A stretch of 64,000 nucleotides of DNA from Planctomycetota bacterium (GTDB lineage Bacteria > Planctomycetota > GCA-2746535), in the NCBI GenBank assembly GCA_002746535.1, contig NVWA01000003.1, positions 124,001-188,000 on the forward strand, written 5' to 3'. Positions 51,291-59,953 of this stretch are shown piece by piece. Each line of letters begins with the position of its first letter. The first letter of the stretch is position 1. The position numbers and the translations under genes are program-made. The notes under the pieces were generated by a model. That model ran no database searches. It was given only the letters and a program-made list of their open reading frames with translations, and was not told the DNA's origin.

Positions 51291-52541
51291 ATGACTGATA
51301 TCGCGATTAAAACTAGAGATGCCATTGATGTAGAAGTCCATTTACCGGGGTCGAAAAGTTATTCAAATCGGGCTTTATTAATTGCTGCTTTGGCAAAAGG
51401 TACCTCAACTTTATCTGGTTTGTTAGAAAGCGATGACACCAAGGTAATGAAAAATGCCCTCCAACATATGGGCCTAGAGTTTTCAATCAATGATGAAGAA
51501 TTAAAAATTTATGGTTGTGAAGGGACTCTTAAAGAACCTGGGGAGGATTTATTTTTAAATAATGCTGGTACTGCAACCAGATTTTTAACAACAACTTGCG
51601 CATTGATAAATGGAACAACTATTGTGACTGGCAATGAAAGAATGCAAGAAAGGCCAATAGTTGATTTGCTTGATGGCCTGAAACAATTAGGTGTAGATTG
51701 TCAGAGTAAAACGGGATGTCCTCCGATTAAATTAATTGGTCCATCCCTTGTTGGTGGGTTGACAAAAATTAGTGGTAAAATAAGTAGTCAATTTATTAGT
51801 TCGATTTTAATTAGTGCGCCTTATGCACAAAAGCCTGTGATCATTGAGATCAAAGATGAATTGGTTTCGAAACCTTATATCGATATTACTTTGGATATTA
51901 TGAAAACCTTTGGCATCAATGTTATCAACAAAGATTATATGGAATTTCATATTCCGCTAGGTTGTTATCAGGCGTGCAATTATAATGTCGAGCCAGATGC
52001 CTCAGGCGCCTCTTATTTTTTGAATGCAGCAGCCTTAACAAAAGGTAAAGCAAAGGTTTATATAAATAGTGACACCGTTCAAGGGGATTTTCAATATTTT
52101 AAAGCTTTAGAAAGAATGGGCTGTCACGTTAAAGTGTCAAACTCATTTATTGAATTGGAAGGAAGTGCTTTAAAAGGAATTGATATTGATATGGAAAGTA
52201 TTCCTGATATGGCACAATCCTTAGCAGTTGTTGCTGCATATGCTGAAGGAACCACAAGAATTACAAATGTTTATAATCTTAGAGTTAAAGAAACCGATCG
52301 TTTAGATGCTTGTTATAACGAATTAAAAAAAATGGGAATTGACGTTGAGCAGACGAGGGATTCTTTGACAATTCATGGCGGCACTCCGCATGGTGCCCAT
52401 ATAGATACCTATGACGATCACCGCATGGCCATGGCCTTTTCCGGTGCAGGTCTCGTAACAGAGGGCATTGTTATAAAAGATGCAGGGTGTGTATCGAAAA
52501 CATTTCCCACCTTTTGGGATTTGTTTGGAGAACTTTCGTGA
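51291..52541 (+). CDS. aroA: 3-Phosphoshikimate 1-carboxyvinyltransferase (EPSP synthase)
   Basis: The enzyme joins shikimate 3-phosphate and phosphoenolpyruvate in aromatic amino acid synthesis. Motifs are LPGSKSYSNRALLIAALAKG (substrate-binding Lys/Ser/Arg), LFLNNAGTATRFLTTTCAL (the N-A-G-T-A-x-R signature), GNERMQERPI, ISGKISSQFISSIL, EPDASGASYF and LRVKETDRL. It ends with TYDDHRMAMAFSGAG and CVSKTFPTFW. The NNAGTATR text with alanine after the glycine is typical of glyphosate-sensitive class I-like enzymes. The 416-residue length is normal. Its stop overlaps the shikimate kinase start (GTGA). Confidence 0.95.
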   Translation: MTDIAIKTRDAIDVEVHLPGSKSYSNRALLIAALAKGTSTLSGLLESDDTKVMKNALQHMGLEFSINDEELKIYGCEGTLKEPGEDLFLNNAGTATRFLTTTCALINGTTIVTGNERMQERPIVDLLDGLKQLGVDCQSKTGCPPIKLIGPSLVGGLTKISGKISSQFISSILISAPYAQKPVIIEIKDELVSKPYIDITLDIMKTFGINVINKDYMEFHIPLGCYQACNYNVEPDASGASYFLNAAALTKGKAKVYINSDTVQGDFQYFKALERMGCHVKVSNSFIELEGSALKGIDIDMESIPDMAQSLAVVAAYAEGTTRITNVYNLRVKETDRLDACYNELKKMGIDVEQTRDSLTIHGGTPHGAHIDTYDDHRMAMAFSGAGLVTEGIVIKDAGCVSKTFPTFWDLFGELS

Positions 52542-53044
52542 GAATAATTTTAATTGGCTTTATGGGTTCAGGAAAAAGTAGCATAGCTAAATTATTAGGC
52601 AAGCAATTAGGTTGGAAAGTTTTAGATACAGATGAATTAATTGAAGAAAAATATAATTGTAAGATTAGTGAGCTCTTTGAATCAAAAGGTGAATCCTCTT
52701 TTAGAGAGATAGAATATGATATTCTAAATGGAATAAAATTAATTGATCAATGTATCATATCAACAGGCGGTGGCATAATTGAATTCGAAAAAAATATTGA
52801 ATTAATAAAAAGTAATGCCAAGGTAGTGTATTTAAAAACAAACCCTGAAAAGGTTTTTGAATTTACTAAAAACGATGATCACAGACCATTGTTAGATGTG
52901 GAAAATCCGATGGAAACCATAAGAACAAAAATTAAAATGCGGGAACCGCTCTATGAGTCATTGGCAGATATCCAAATCGACGCCTGTGATCAGTCCTTAG
53001 AGGTATCAACAGCTATCATTATTGACGAACTGAAACCAATTTAG
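52538..53044 (+). CDS. aroK: Shikimate kinase
   Basis: The enzyme phosphorylates shikimate with ATP, the step before AroA. Motifs are ILIGFMGSGKSSIAKLLGKQ (Walker A), VLDTDELIEEK (shikimate-binding Asp), SSFREIEYDIL (the F-R-x-x-E), STGGGIIEF (the G-G-G) and HRPLLD. I start it at GTG, overlapping the aroA stop by four bases, with GGAG eight bases upstream. This gives 168 residues beginning at the first strand. An ATG farther upstream, deep inside aroA, adds 17 residues with no family match. Confidence 0.93.
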   Translation: MRIILIGFMGSGKSSIAKLLGKQLGWKVLDTDELIEEKYNCKISELFESKGESSFREIEYDILNGIKLIDQCIISTGGGIIEFEKNIELIKSNAKVVYLKTNPEKVFEFTKNDDHRPLLDVENPMETIRTKIKMREPLYESLADIQIDACDQSLEVSTAIIIDELKPI

Positions 53045-53052
53045 CCTACATT

Positions 53053-53078
53053 ATTGGAATGAATTTATCATTCCTAAT
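53053..53078 (+). terminator. Hairpin after aroA-aroK
   Basis: ATTGGAATGA pairs with TCATTCC-TAAT (one bulged T) around an ATTTA loop, ten bases after the aroK stop. Part of a T-rich tract follows. Confidence 0.45.
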
Positions 53079-53164
53079 ATAGAGTGTCATTTTATATATA
53101 ATACTACCGATGTTTAATTTCGAATCATAGATGGATAATGTTAACTTAGGAAAAAAATTCAAAC

Positions 53165-53845
53165 ATGTTTATGAATTATAATTTCTATCTTTTGGAATTC
53201 CCAAATACACCAAAGTTATTGTCGCTTGATGATATTTGTTATTTGGGTCGTGATGAAGAAAATACAATCTCTATTGAATCTGAATTTATTTCCCGAAGGC
53301 ACACCTCAATATATTTTGAAGATGGCAGTTTTTATTTAAAGGATATGGGTAGTGCCAATGGATCGTTTGTGAATTCTAAAAAAACAGATTTTTCAAAATT
53401 AAACAACGGCGACCAAGTAGGTATAGGTGATAGAATATACCTTTTTTATAAAGAACTAAAAGCAAAAGGCAATGTTGAAAGAGCCCAGCAAAATACAGCT
53501 ATTATCAGCGAAAAGATTTCTGTTTCTCGCAAAGGACAGATGTTAGGTGATTTTAATGACTTTAAACTTTTAGAATTATTACAATATTTATCTACGCGAC
53601 ATCGAACGGGTGTATTGATGCTGAAATGTCTTGATGGTAGCAATGGCACGATTGAATTTAGAGAAGGCCATATTGAACATTCTTTTTACCATGGAAATAG
53701 TGGTGAAGAAGCCGTTAAAAATTTGTTAAAAAATAAAATGACAGATTTTCAATTTGATCCAAAGCATAAAACAGATATTGTTTCAATTGATATGACGACA
53801 TCATTATTATTTTTGGAAATGTTTAAGAATTCTGAAGATGGCTGA
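53165..53845 (+). CDS. FHA domain-DUF4388 protein
   Basis: Residues 20-95 form an FHA phosphothreonine-binding domain: ICYLGRDEENTISIESEFIS, RRHTSIYFEDGSFYLKDMGS, then ANGSFVNSKK. The conserved GR, S-R-x-H and N-G are all present. From about 125 on a DUF4388 (PATAN-like) domain follows, LGDFNDFKLLELLQYLSTRH, RTGVLMLKCL and GTIEFREGHIEHSFYHGNSG, a module found in signalling proteins. The protein probably reads Ser/Thr phosphorylation, but no Hanks-type kinase lies in the window. It overlaps the next gene by eight bases. Confidence 0.85.
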   Translation: MFMNYNFYLLEFPNTPKLLSLDDICYLGRDEENTISIESEFISRRHTSIYFEDGSFYLKDMGSANGSFVNSKKTDFSKLNNGDQVGIGDRIYLFYKELKAKGNVERAQQNTAIISEKISVSRKGQMLGDFNDFKLLELLQYLSTRHRTGVLMLKCLDGSNGTIEFREGHIEHSFYHGNSGEEAVKNLLKNKMTDFQFDPKHKTDIVSIDMTTSLLFLEMFKNSEDG

Positions 53846-54428
53846 TGAGTCATTCAATCAGAACATTGAAATAGAATTAAAAGTTAAAATCCCAGATAAA
53901 GAATCCTACCTTAGAATATTAGAACAATTTGGTGAAGACTTTCATTTAATTCATCAACGAAACATCTATTATGATACGAATGAAGGTGATTTGCAAGCCA
54001 GTAAAATCATGTTTCGCTTAAGAAATGCGAATGAAGAATGGGTTGCCACGGTAAAATCAAATGCTTCACAAGTTAATGGTGTTCAAAAAGCAGATGAAAA
54101 TGAAATTATTCTAGATCAACAACCAACATCAATAAATGAATTAAAAGCTACTTTTTGTAAACTGAAAGATGGTGGTTTTTTAAATGGTCATGACTTAATG
54201 CCATTGGGTGAAATTATAAATGAGCGGCATGTCTTTAATAAGCTTGATAATGAGATTTTTGAAATCGATCATACCATTATTGCTGGCCATCATTTTTACG
54301 AAATTGAAATAGAAACAGAAAATATTAATAAAATTAGAAATTATGTGCAGGAATTATTTGCTAAGTTGACACTACCTTTTGAATACGCTGATAGTAAGTA
54401 TAAAAGATTCTTATTATTAACGCGTTAA
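53838..54428 (+). CDS. CYTH-domain protein (class IV adenylate cyclase/triphosphatase-like)
   Basis: The family's E-x-E-x-K motif is Glu11, Glu13 and Lys15 in EIELKVK. Further CYTH strands are IYYDTNEGDLQASKIMFRLR (Arg-x-Arg type), WVATVKSNA, ENEIILD, NERHVFNKLDNEIFEIDHT and FYEIEIETEN. CYTH proteins process triphosphates (inorganic triphosphate, thiamine triphosphate) or make cAMP, as in CyaB. Which reaction applies here cannot be told. It overlaps the FHA-DUF4388 gene, suggesting a signalling role, and precedes a MORN-like gene by 22 bases. Confidence 0.82.
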   Translation: MADESFNQNIEIELKVKIPDKESYLRILEQFGEDFHLIHQRNIYYDTNEGDLQASKIMFRLRNANEEWVATVKSNASQVNGVQKADENEIILDQQPTSINELKATFCKLKDGGFLNGHDLMPLGEIINERHVFNKLDNEIFEIDHTIIAGHHFYEIEIETENINKIRNYVQELFAKLTLPFEYADSKYKRFLLLTR

Positions 54429-54450
54429 CAAAAGTAATGTTAGGTTTTCG

Positions 54451-54984
54451 ATGGATATTAATATTACTCAAAGAATAGTCAGAAATTTTATAATTTTTTC
54501 TGCACTTTTTTTATCTCTACCGTTATATTTTTATTGTGGTTCTAAGCAATCTACAAAATGGCATTATATAATGCAAACGTTTTATCTGCCTTCTTGGTTG
54601 AAGGGGAAAAAGGGTCCTCCGAAAAACTTTACCGGAATTTGGTATAAGTGGTATCGAAATGGTGATCTTTATAAAGAAGCTGGTTACAAGGATGGACAAA
54701 AATACGGCAGACATCTATATTTTGGGAAATTAAAAAAAGTAGAGCTATTTAGCCTATTTAAAAATAACGTTCCAATTGGTGAATGGATTTATTATGATGA
54801 AAATGGGCTCATCGATAAGACGGATGTATATCAAGAGGGCGTATTGCGAAAGTCGTTTTCAAATTATGATACAAGTGGGTATTGTCAAAAATGCCTAAAC
54901 TACGATTCAAATTATTATTTAATTTCTGAAGTAACTTATAAATTAGGAAAAGAAGTTTCCAAAAAAGATTTTAAACCAAACTAA
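54451..54984 (+). CDS. Membrane-anchored MORN-variant repeat protein
   Basis: A hydrophobic N-terminal segment (residues 10-27) anchors the protein. The body has degenerate MORN-like units: GIWYKWYRNGDLYKEAGYKD, GQKYGRHLYF, VPIGEWIYYDENGLIDKT and YQEGVLRK, matching the W-x-x-[YW]-x-x-N/D-G-x-x pattern. Such repeats often occur in bacterial envelope proteins and in some antitoxins; no toxin partner is visible here. It is likely the last gene of a three-gene run with FHA and CYTH genes. Confidence 0.65.
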   Translation: MDINITQRIVRNFIIFSALFLSLPLYFYCGSKQSTKWHYIMQTFYLPSWLKGKKGPPKNFTGIWYKWYRNGDLYKEAGYKDGQKYGRHLYFGKLKKVELFSLFKNNVPIGEWIYYDENGLIDKTDVYQEGVLRKSFSNYDTSGYCQKCLNYDSNYYLISEVTYKLGKEVSKKDFKPN

Positions 54985-55130
54985 CGCCAGTATCGTTGTT
55001 GCAGGGTCCTCTGCAGGGACCATTAGAAAGTAATCTGTCTATAATTGTCTAGTTTTATTTAGAATATTTCTTTTTGAAAACTGATCTATTAAAAGTTTAT
55101 TAAAACTAATCACTTAATAATTTAGAGCTT

Positions 55131-55158
55131 TTTATTCTAACTATATAGTTAGAATAAA
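55131..55158. promoter_or_regulatory. Perfect 28-base palindrome upstream of the propeller gene
   Basis: The sequence is self-complementary over all 28 bases, centred on CTATATAG with arms TTTATTCTAA and TTAGAATAAA. It lies about 110 bases before the start of the large secreted protein gene and about 145 after the MORN gene. It could be an operator or a loop-poor terminator. Confidence 0.5.
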
Positions 55159-55267
55159 TATTAGACAATGGTAGACTTGTTAATTATACTGTCTACTTAA
55201 AGCAATATCTGTGGTGCTATCCTCTCATAAATTCTTGTCCCGTACAAATTTCCTTTAGGAGTAAAAA

Positions 55268-58213
55268 ATGCAAAAAAAATCTATCGTCTTTTTAATTTTT
55301 CTTGGATTTAGTATCTTCTTTCAGAATGTATTTTCAGAAGTGCCTGAAGAGTTAAAAATTAAACGTGAATTGAATTTTGAATTTGAAAAAAAACCGACTG
55401 TCATTAAATTAAAAGATCAGATAGCGATTAGTTTTACAACAAAGGGATTCTGTGACGTTACGGTTGCTATAGAAAATAGTAAAGGTGATATTGTTAGGCA
55501 TTTGGCCAGTGGTGTCTTAGGACCCAAAGCACCTAAGCCCTTTAAGGCAAATTCTAAATCTCAAACTTTAATTTGGGATTCTAAAAATGATAGAGGGCGT
55601 TACGTAAATAATGTAAATGAGATGACGGTAAGAGTTTCTTTAGGATTAAAACCACAGTATGAAAAAAGTCTATACTGGGAACCAAAACGAAGACTTGGGC
55701 GTGGTGGTGCTGGTACTCGATGTACTGAAGATCCTATTCCTGTTGCTACTCCAGAAGGTGTTTATTTATATGATGGCAATGGTGTCGATTTTGTCAAATT
55801 TTTTGATCATGAAGGAAATTATGTCCGAATGATTTATCCATTTCCTGCTAACCAGTTAAATAATATAAAAGGTCTAGATTGGCGAGAATATCCGCATGGA
55901 TATAAGCGACCCTATAAACAAGGTACCAATTTAAATACTCTCTTAACCAGTGGAATATCTGGCCACAAGGCAGGTTGGCAAGCCGCGGTTTATACTATGG
56001 CTGTTAATCCATCTAAAACCAAGAATAAGCCAGGAAGAATTTCTTTAGCAAAAGTATCATTAAATAGAATATCTACTGTTGGCGGCGTTATATCATCTAG
56101 TAGTGGAAATTCTTTATCCCTAGAAGGTCCAAAGGTTTGGTTGAATTTATTTCCAAAGAAACCATGGGATGGGAATCGTCATAAAGATACTCGAATATTT
56201 CCTTATAGTAGTGCCTTTAGTCCAGATGGTAAGAAGTTATATCTTGCAGGTTATAATAGTTTACAACAAAATGTGCATCATGGTAAATCCTGGGTTAACC
56301 GTGTTATGGTTATGGATTTTGAAAAAAATGAAGAGCCAAAAAAGTTTATTGGTGAAATTGTTCATCAAAATGGAATGAATATATCTGTTACCTGTGATTC
56401 CAAAGGAAGGGTTTATATTTCTGACTATATAGGGCAGTCAATTAATGTTTATACACCCGAAGCTAAATTAATAAAAAAAATAAAAGCTTACTTCCCAACC
56501 CAAGTTTGCATTGATCCAAAATCAGGTGAGTTATATGTCTTTTCATGGTATGTGGGTGGTTCAATATGGACAAGAAATCCTGGCTTAAAAAAATACTTGG
56601 CTAAGGAAAAAGGTAAAATAAACAAATTGCCTAAACCTTCATTAACTATTTTAAAATCTTTTGATGATCCTTCTGTTGTATCAAATTATGATTTACCACA
56701 TGTTCCCTTTAATCCCAAACGAATTGGTTTTCAAAACTGGGGGAATACAAGCCATGGAACACAAATCAGAGCTACCGTTGATTTTTGGTCTAAAATCCCC
56801 ACTATTTGGCTTGTTCCAAAGTCTCCAGAACAAACATTATTAAAAACTTCAGAAGGTTTATTCAACTTCGGATCAGGTTGGAGTAATGCAGGACCTATAT
56901 TATTGCAGGTTGATGGAAAAAAATTAAAAACAATTGTCCAGTTTTCAAAAGACACTGCCAAATCTGTCCATAAACTAAATAATAATCGTGGGCATCAACG
57001 CCTTTATGTGAATCCAAAGACCAAAAAATTATATTTAACAGATAAAGATGGTGAAGTAGGTGGCGGTACATTCCAAAATTTGTGGGAAATTAATACAAAA
57101 AATGGAGATGTGAGAAAAGTTCCTATTCCGTTATTATCAGTGGAAGATATGGCCTTTGATCAAGATGGATTAGTCTATCTTCGTCAAATAGATAATGCCC
57201 GCAGAGTAGTGCGGTATAACATGGAAAACTGGAGAGAAGTTCCATGGGATTATGGCAGTGAAGCAAAAGACCGCCGCGGAGGAGATATAATTTCTAGTTT
57301 ACAAGTTCCACAATTTGGGGCCGGTACAGGCTGGCAATCTCAAGGAGGCATGTGGATTTCCCCTAAAGGTCATTTAGCTATTTGGGCTAACATAAAGAAT
57401 AAAGACCCTCGTGCCAATGTTGGTAGGCCATGGGAGAAAAGAAAAGTTGTTGGTGGGGAATATCAAGCGCCTTCATATCAGGGAAGATCCTCCGTAGGTT
57501 GTATACATGTTTGGGATTCAAGAGGCAAATTAATAATTGAAGATGCTGTGCCTGGTGTTGATATGACAGATGGTATTGGTATTGATAATGATGATGATAT
57601 TTATTTTATGGCTTGGACTCCTCGAGTTTATAATGGTAAGAAGCATTTTAATAATATTTCAGGTACATTGATCAAAGTTAAGGCTGGGAAAAATAAATCT
57701 TTTACCACAGGAAAGCATATTCCTATTCCATTAAGTGAAAATAAATTTAAACGTCCTCATGATATTTCGGGCTATACACTTGGGCCAACTTGGGTAGATG
57801 GAGCAAAATGGTTTTATGGTGGTGTTGGAAATTCACCTTTTAAAGTTTCATGGGGTTGTATTTGCTGGTCACATTCAAGATTCACTTTAGATTACTTCTC
57901 TAGATCATTTGCACCAGAAGTTGATCAGTTTAGTGTTGCCGTACTTGATAAGAATGGGAATTTGATAACGAGAATTGGAAAATATGGAAATGTAGATGAT
58001 GGCATCCCATTAGATAATAATAAAAACCTCAATCCACCGAATTCTCGTTCGATTGGTGGCGATGAAGTTTCTTTAGTGCACGGTGCTCATGTGGCAACCT
58101 TATCGGATCGATATTTGTACATTAGAGACATAGGTAACGATAGAATAGTGCAAGTAAAATTAAATTATCATAAAAATCATAAAACAGCTTTAAGTGATTT
58201 AAAAGAGAAATGA
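55268..58213 (+). CDS. Large secreted protein: FlgD-Ig-like domain plus beta-propeller
   Basis: A signal peptide (residues 1-24, ending NVFSEVP) is followed at about 45-130 by an Ig-like module of FlgD type: VTVAIENSKGDIVRHLASGV, TLIWDSKNDRGRYVNN. The remaining 850 residues contain repeated blade-like units typical of NHL/SMP-30 propellers, such as AFSPDGKKLYLAGYN, VTCDSKGRVYISDYIGQSIN, YVNPKTKKLYLTDKDGEVGG, MAFDQDGLVYLRQIDNARR and GIDNDDDIYFMAWTP. No catalytic residues can be named. Large proteins of this plan occur in PVC bacteria. A cupin gene starts one base after the stop, so they share an operon. A role in extracellular carbohydrate handling is guessed from the neighbours. Confidence 0.7.
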   Translation: MQKKSIVFLIFLGFSIFFQNVFSEVPEELKIKRELNFEFEKKPTVIKLKDQIAISFTTKGFCDVTVAIENSKGDIVRHLASGVLGPKAPKPFKANSKSQTLIWDSKNDRGRYVNNVNEMTVRVSLGLKPQYEKSLYWEPKRRLGRGGAGTRCTEDPIPVATPEGVYLYDGNGVDFVKFFDHEGNYVRMIYPFPANQLNNIKGLDWREYPHGYKRPYKQGTNLNTLLTSGISGHKAGWQAAVYTMAVNPSKTKNKPGRISLAKVSLNRISTVGGVISSSSGNSLSLEGPKVWLNLFPKKPWDGNRHKDTRIFPYSSAFSPDGKKLYLAGYNSLQQNVHHGKSWVNRVMVMDFEKNEEPKKFIGEIVHQNGMNISVTCDSKGRVYISDYIGQSINVYTPEAKLIKKIKAYFPTQVCIDPKSGELYVFSWYVGGSIWTRNPGLKKYLAKEKGKINKLPKPSLTILKSFDDPSVVSNYDLPHVPFNPKRIGFQNWGNTSHGTQIRATVDFWSKIPTIWLVPKSPEQTLLKTSEGLFNFGSGWSNAGPILLQVDGKKLKTIVQFSKDTAKSVHKLNNNRGHQRLYVNPKTKKLYLTDKDGEVGGGTFQNLWEINTKNGDVRKVPIPLLSVEDMAFDQDGLVYLRQIDNARRVVRYNMENWREVPWDYGSEAKDRRGGDIISSLQVPQFGAGTGWQSQGGMWISPKGHLAIWANIKNKDPRANVGRPWEKRKVVGGEYQAPSYQGRSSVGCIHVWDSRGKLIIEDAVPGVDMTDGIGIDNDDDIYFMAWTPRVYNGKKHFNNISGTLIKVKAGKNKSFTTGKHIPIPLSENKFKRPHDISGYTLGPTWVDGAKWFYGGVGNSPFKVSWGCICWSHSRFTLDYFSRSFAPEVDQFSVAVLDKNGNLITRIGKYGNVDDGIPLDNNKNLNPPNSRSIGGDEVSLVHGAHVATLSDRYLYIRDIGNDRIVQVKLNYHKNHKTALSDLKEK

Positions 58214-58214
58214 T

Positions 58215-58544
58215 ATGCTGAAATTAAAAAACATATTTGAAAATATTCCTGAAAATCTAGAAGATGAAAATTTTGAAAAGATAATCCGTTCTGAAAATGT
58301 TGTTATTGAGCGGATAGTTTCCAAAGGTCATACCTCACCAGAAAATGGCTGGTATGACCAAGAGCAAAATGAATGGGTACTTCTTTTAAAAGGTCAGGCA
58401 AAAATATTATTTTCAACGGATGAAACGTTAGAATTAAAAGAGGGCGATTATGTGTTGATCCCGGCTCATAAAAAGCACAAGGTGATCTGGACAGATCCTG
58501 CAACTGAGTCTATTTGGTTAGCAGTTCATTATTCAACTAATTAA
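58215..58544 (+). CDS. Cupin-domain protein
   Basis: This is a single small cupin barrel of 109 residues. Motif 1 is represented by SPENGWYDQEQNEWVLLLKG, where the classical G-x5-H-x-H is altered (the metal His positions are not clear). Motif 2 is GDYVLIPAHKKHKVIW with P-A-x-x-x-H. Residues that could bind metal are His and Glu in these stretches. The gene starts one base after the secreted propeller gene. It may act on or sense a sugar product, but cupins are functionally diverse. Confidence 0.75.
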   Translation: MLKLKNIFENIPENLEDENFEKIIRSENVVIERIVSKGHTSPENGWYDQEQNEWVLLLKGQAKILFSTDETLELKEGDYVLIPAHKKHKVIWTDPATESIWLAVHYSTN

Positions 58545-58680
58545 ATTTTGGAACAGTTTTAGCAAATTAATACTACTGATATCTGTCTCATATTTTTTTC
58601 TATTTAATTTTGAAATATATTTTCTTTACATAAAAATCTAGCCTATTAGGCTTAATGGAATTTTATTTGAAGTGAGAATT

Positions 58681-59889
58681 ATGAAAGAAATAACGACTAG
58701 AACTCAAGATCTTTTTAATGCAGGATTAGAATCAATTAAATATAGAGCTTCCTTATCTTCTACTGGTGGAATTGTAGAGAGTGATGATCGACTGGATAGA
58801 AAGAATTATTTATATGCGGATCGGTGTTGGCTAAGAAATTATCATATAGAGCCTTTATTGTATGTTGGTGAAAACGAGATGGTTTTAAATAATTTGAACT
58901 ATTGGAAAAAATCATTTGAAGACAATGGCGGTAAAAACTTTTTTCATACTTATCATTTCAAAACAGCTGAGTCTTTGTCCAAGCAAGAGCAGATCGATAA
59001 TAATGCCCATTTTATTCATCATGTCTATTATACTTGGCTTTCATTAGGTGAAGGTCAGTGGTTGAATGAATTGAAAGAAATCATTAAGACGTGTGCAAAT
59101 TATTTAATTTCAAGATATGATGATAAATATCAATTACTTTCTGGGCAAGAAGAAAGAGTTGTTGAAGGGATAGCTTTCCCGCATTGTTTTTCATTTTATA
59201 TAAATAGAGTATGTGTTTCAGCTTTATTGAGAGCAGCTGATTTATTAAAAGATGATGTATCTCTCGAACAAGTTAAAGAATGGCAGACAAAAGCTAATCA
59301 GATTACCCAAGGAATTGAAAACCATTTGTTTGATGAAAAAAAAGAGGTATATGCTTATCTGAAATTTACGGATGATGCAGATCATGAATTAGCTGGTAAG
59401 CTCAGTCATGATCAATCATGGGGGAGTTTATGGGCTTATATTCACAACGAAGAGTTTGATGAAAAGGATTCTAAAACAGTACATAATCGCCTAAAGGATC
59501 TTTGGAAGGTAGATGAGCAACTGCCCAATATCATTTGTCAAAAACCGCCCGAACATATTAAAAAATTAATGCAAGATGGATATGATCATCCTGAATTTCA
59601 ATATTCTGGTGTGGGAGTCTGTCCGGCTGCTAATGCTGTTGCTGCTTGGATTATGCACAAGCTCGATGATAACTTGAGTATGGCGAATGAATTGTGGAAT
59701 GGGGTATTTGAAGTTAGAGGGGATCGAAATATTTTACCGGAACATGTAAATACAATTCATCCTGGAGCTATGAAGGATTATACTTTATGGCCTGATGAAA
59801 AAAGCATTGTAGACTCTGGGAATTTAATGCATTTGACCATGGTGATGACTATGTCATGTCGATTAGGTAAGATAGATGATTCTCTTTGA
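58681..59889 (+). CDS. Six-hairpin (alpha/alpha barrel) glycosidase-like protein
   Basis: The pattern is that of (alpha/alpha)6-barrel glycosidases such as glycogen-debranching or GH15-like enzymes. It has YADRCWLRNYHIEPLLYVGE (the conserved Asp/Arg-rich first loop), ISRYDDKYQLLSGQEERV, HDQSWGSLWAYIHN, SGVGVCPAANAVAAWIMHKL and PGAMKDYTLWPDEKSIVDSG, with Glu and Asp residues in loops as candidates for catalysis. There is no signal peptide, so it is cytoplasmic. I use the ATG rather than a GTG nine bases upstream. The substrate is unknown. It lies 136 bases after the cupin gene. Confidence 0.7.
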   Translation: MKEITTRTQDLFNAGLESIKYRASLSSTGGIVESDDRLDRKNYLYADRCWLRNYHIEPLLYVGENEMVLNNLNYWKKSFEDNGGKNFFHTYHFKTAESLSKQEQIDNNAHFIHHVYYTWLSLGEGQWLNELKEIIKTCANYLISRYDDKYQLLSGQEERVVEGIAFPHCFSFYINRVCVSALLRAADLLKDDVSLEQVKEWQTKANQITQGIENHLFDEKKEVYAYLKFTDDADHELAGKLSHDQSWGSLWAYIHNEEFDEKDSKTVHNRLKDLWKVDEQLPNIICQKPPEHIKKLMQDGYDHPEFQYSGVGVCPAANAVAAWIMHKLDDNLSMANELWNGVFEVRGDRNILPEHVNTIHPGAMKDYTLWPDEKSIVDSGNLMHLTMVMTMSCRLGKIDDSL

Positions 59890-59924
59890 ACTTTAAGTAT
59901 ATAGGCGAAACCAGATGTGATTGC

Positions 59925-59945
59925 GCCAATTAATATTAATTTGGC
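59925..59945. terminator. Hairpin between the glycosidase and sppA
   Basis: GCCAATTAAT pairs with ATTAATTTGGC (one bulged T) and is followed by TCTTT. It lies between convergent genes and may terminate both. Confidence 0.45.
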
Positions 59946-59953
59946 TCTTTAAA

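Noticed and set aside
54999-55025. GC-rich repeat GCAGGGTCC-TCT-GCAGGGACC as a mobile-element end or integration site
   Set aside because: It is a short local direct repeat that can also form a weak hairpin (GGTCC/GGACC); no transposase or integrase is nearby.
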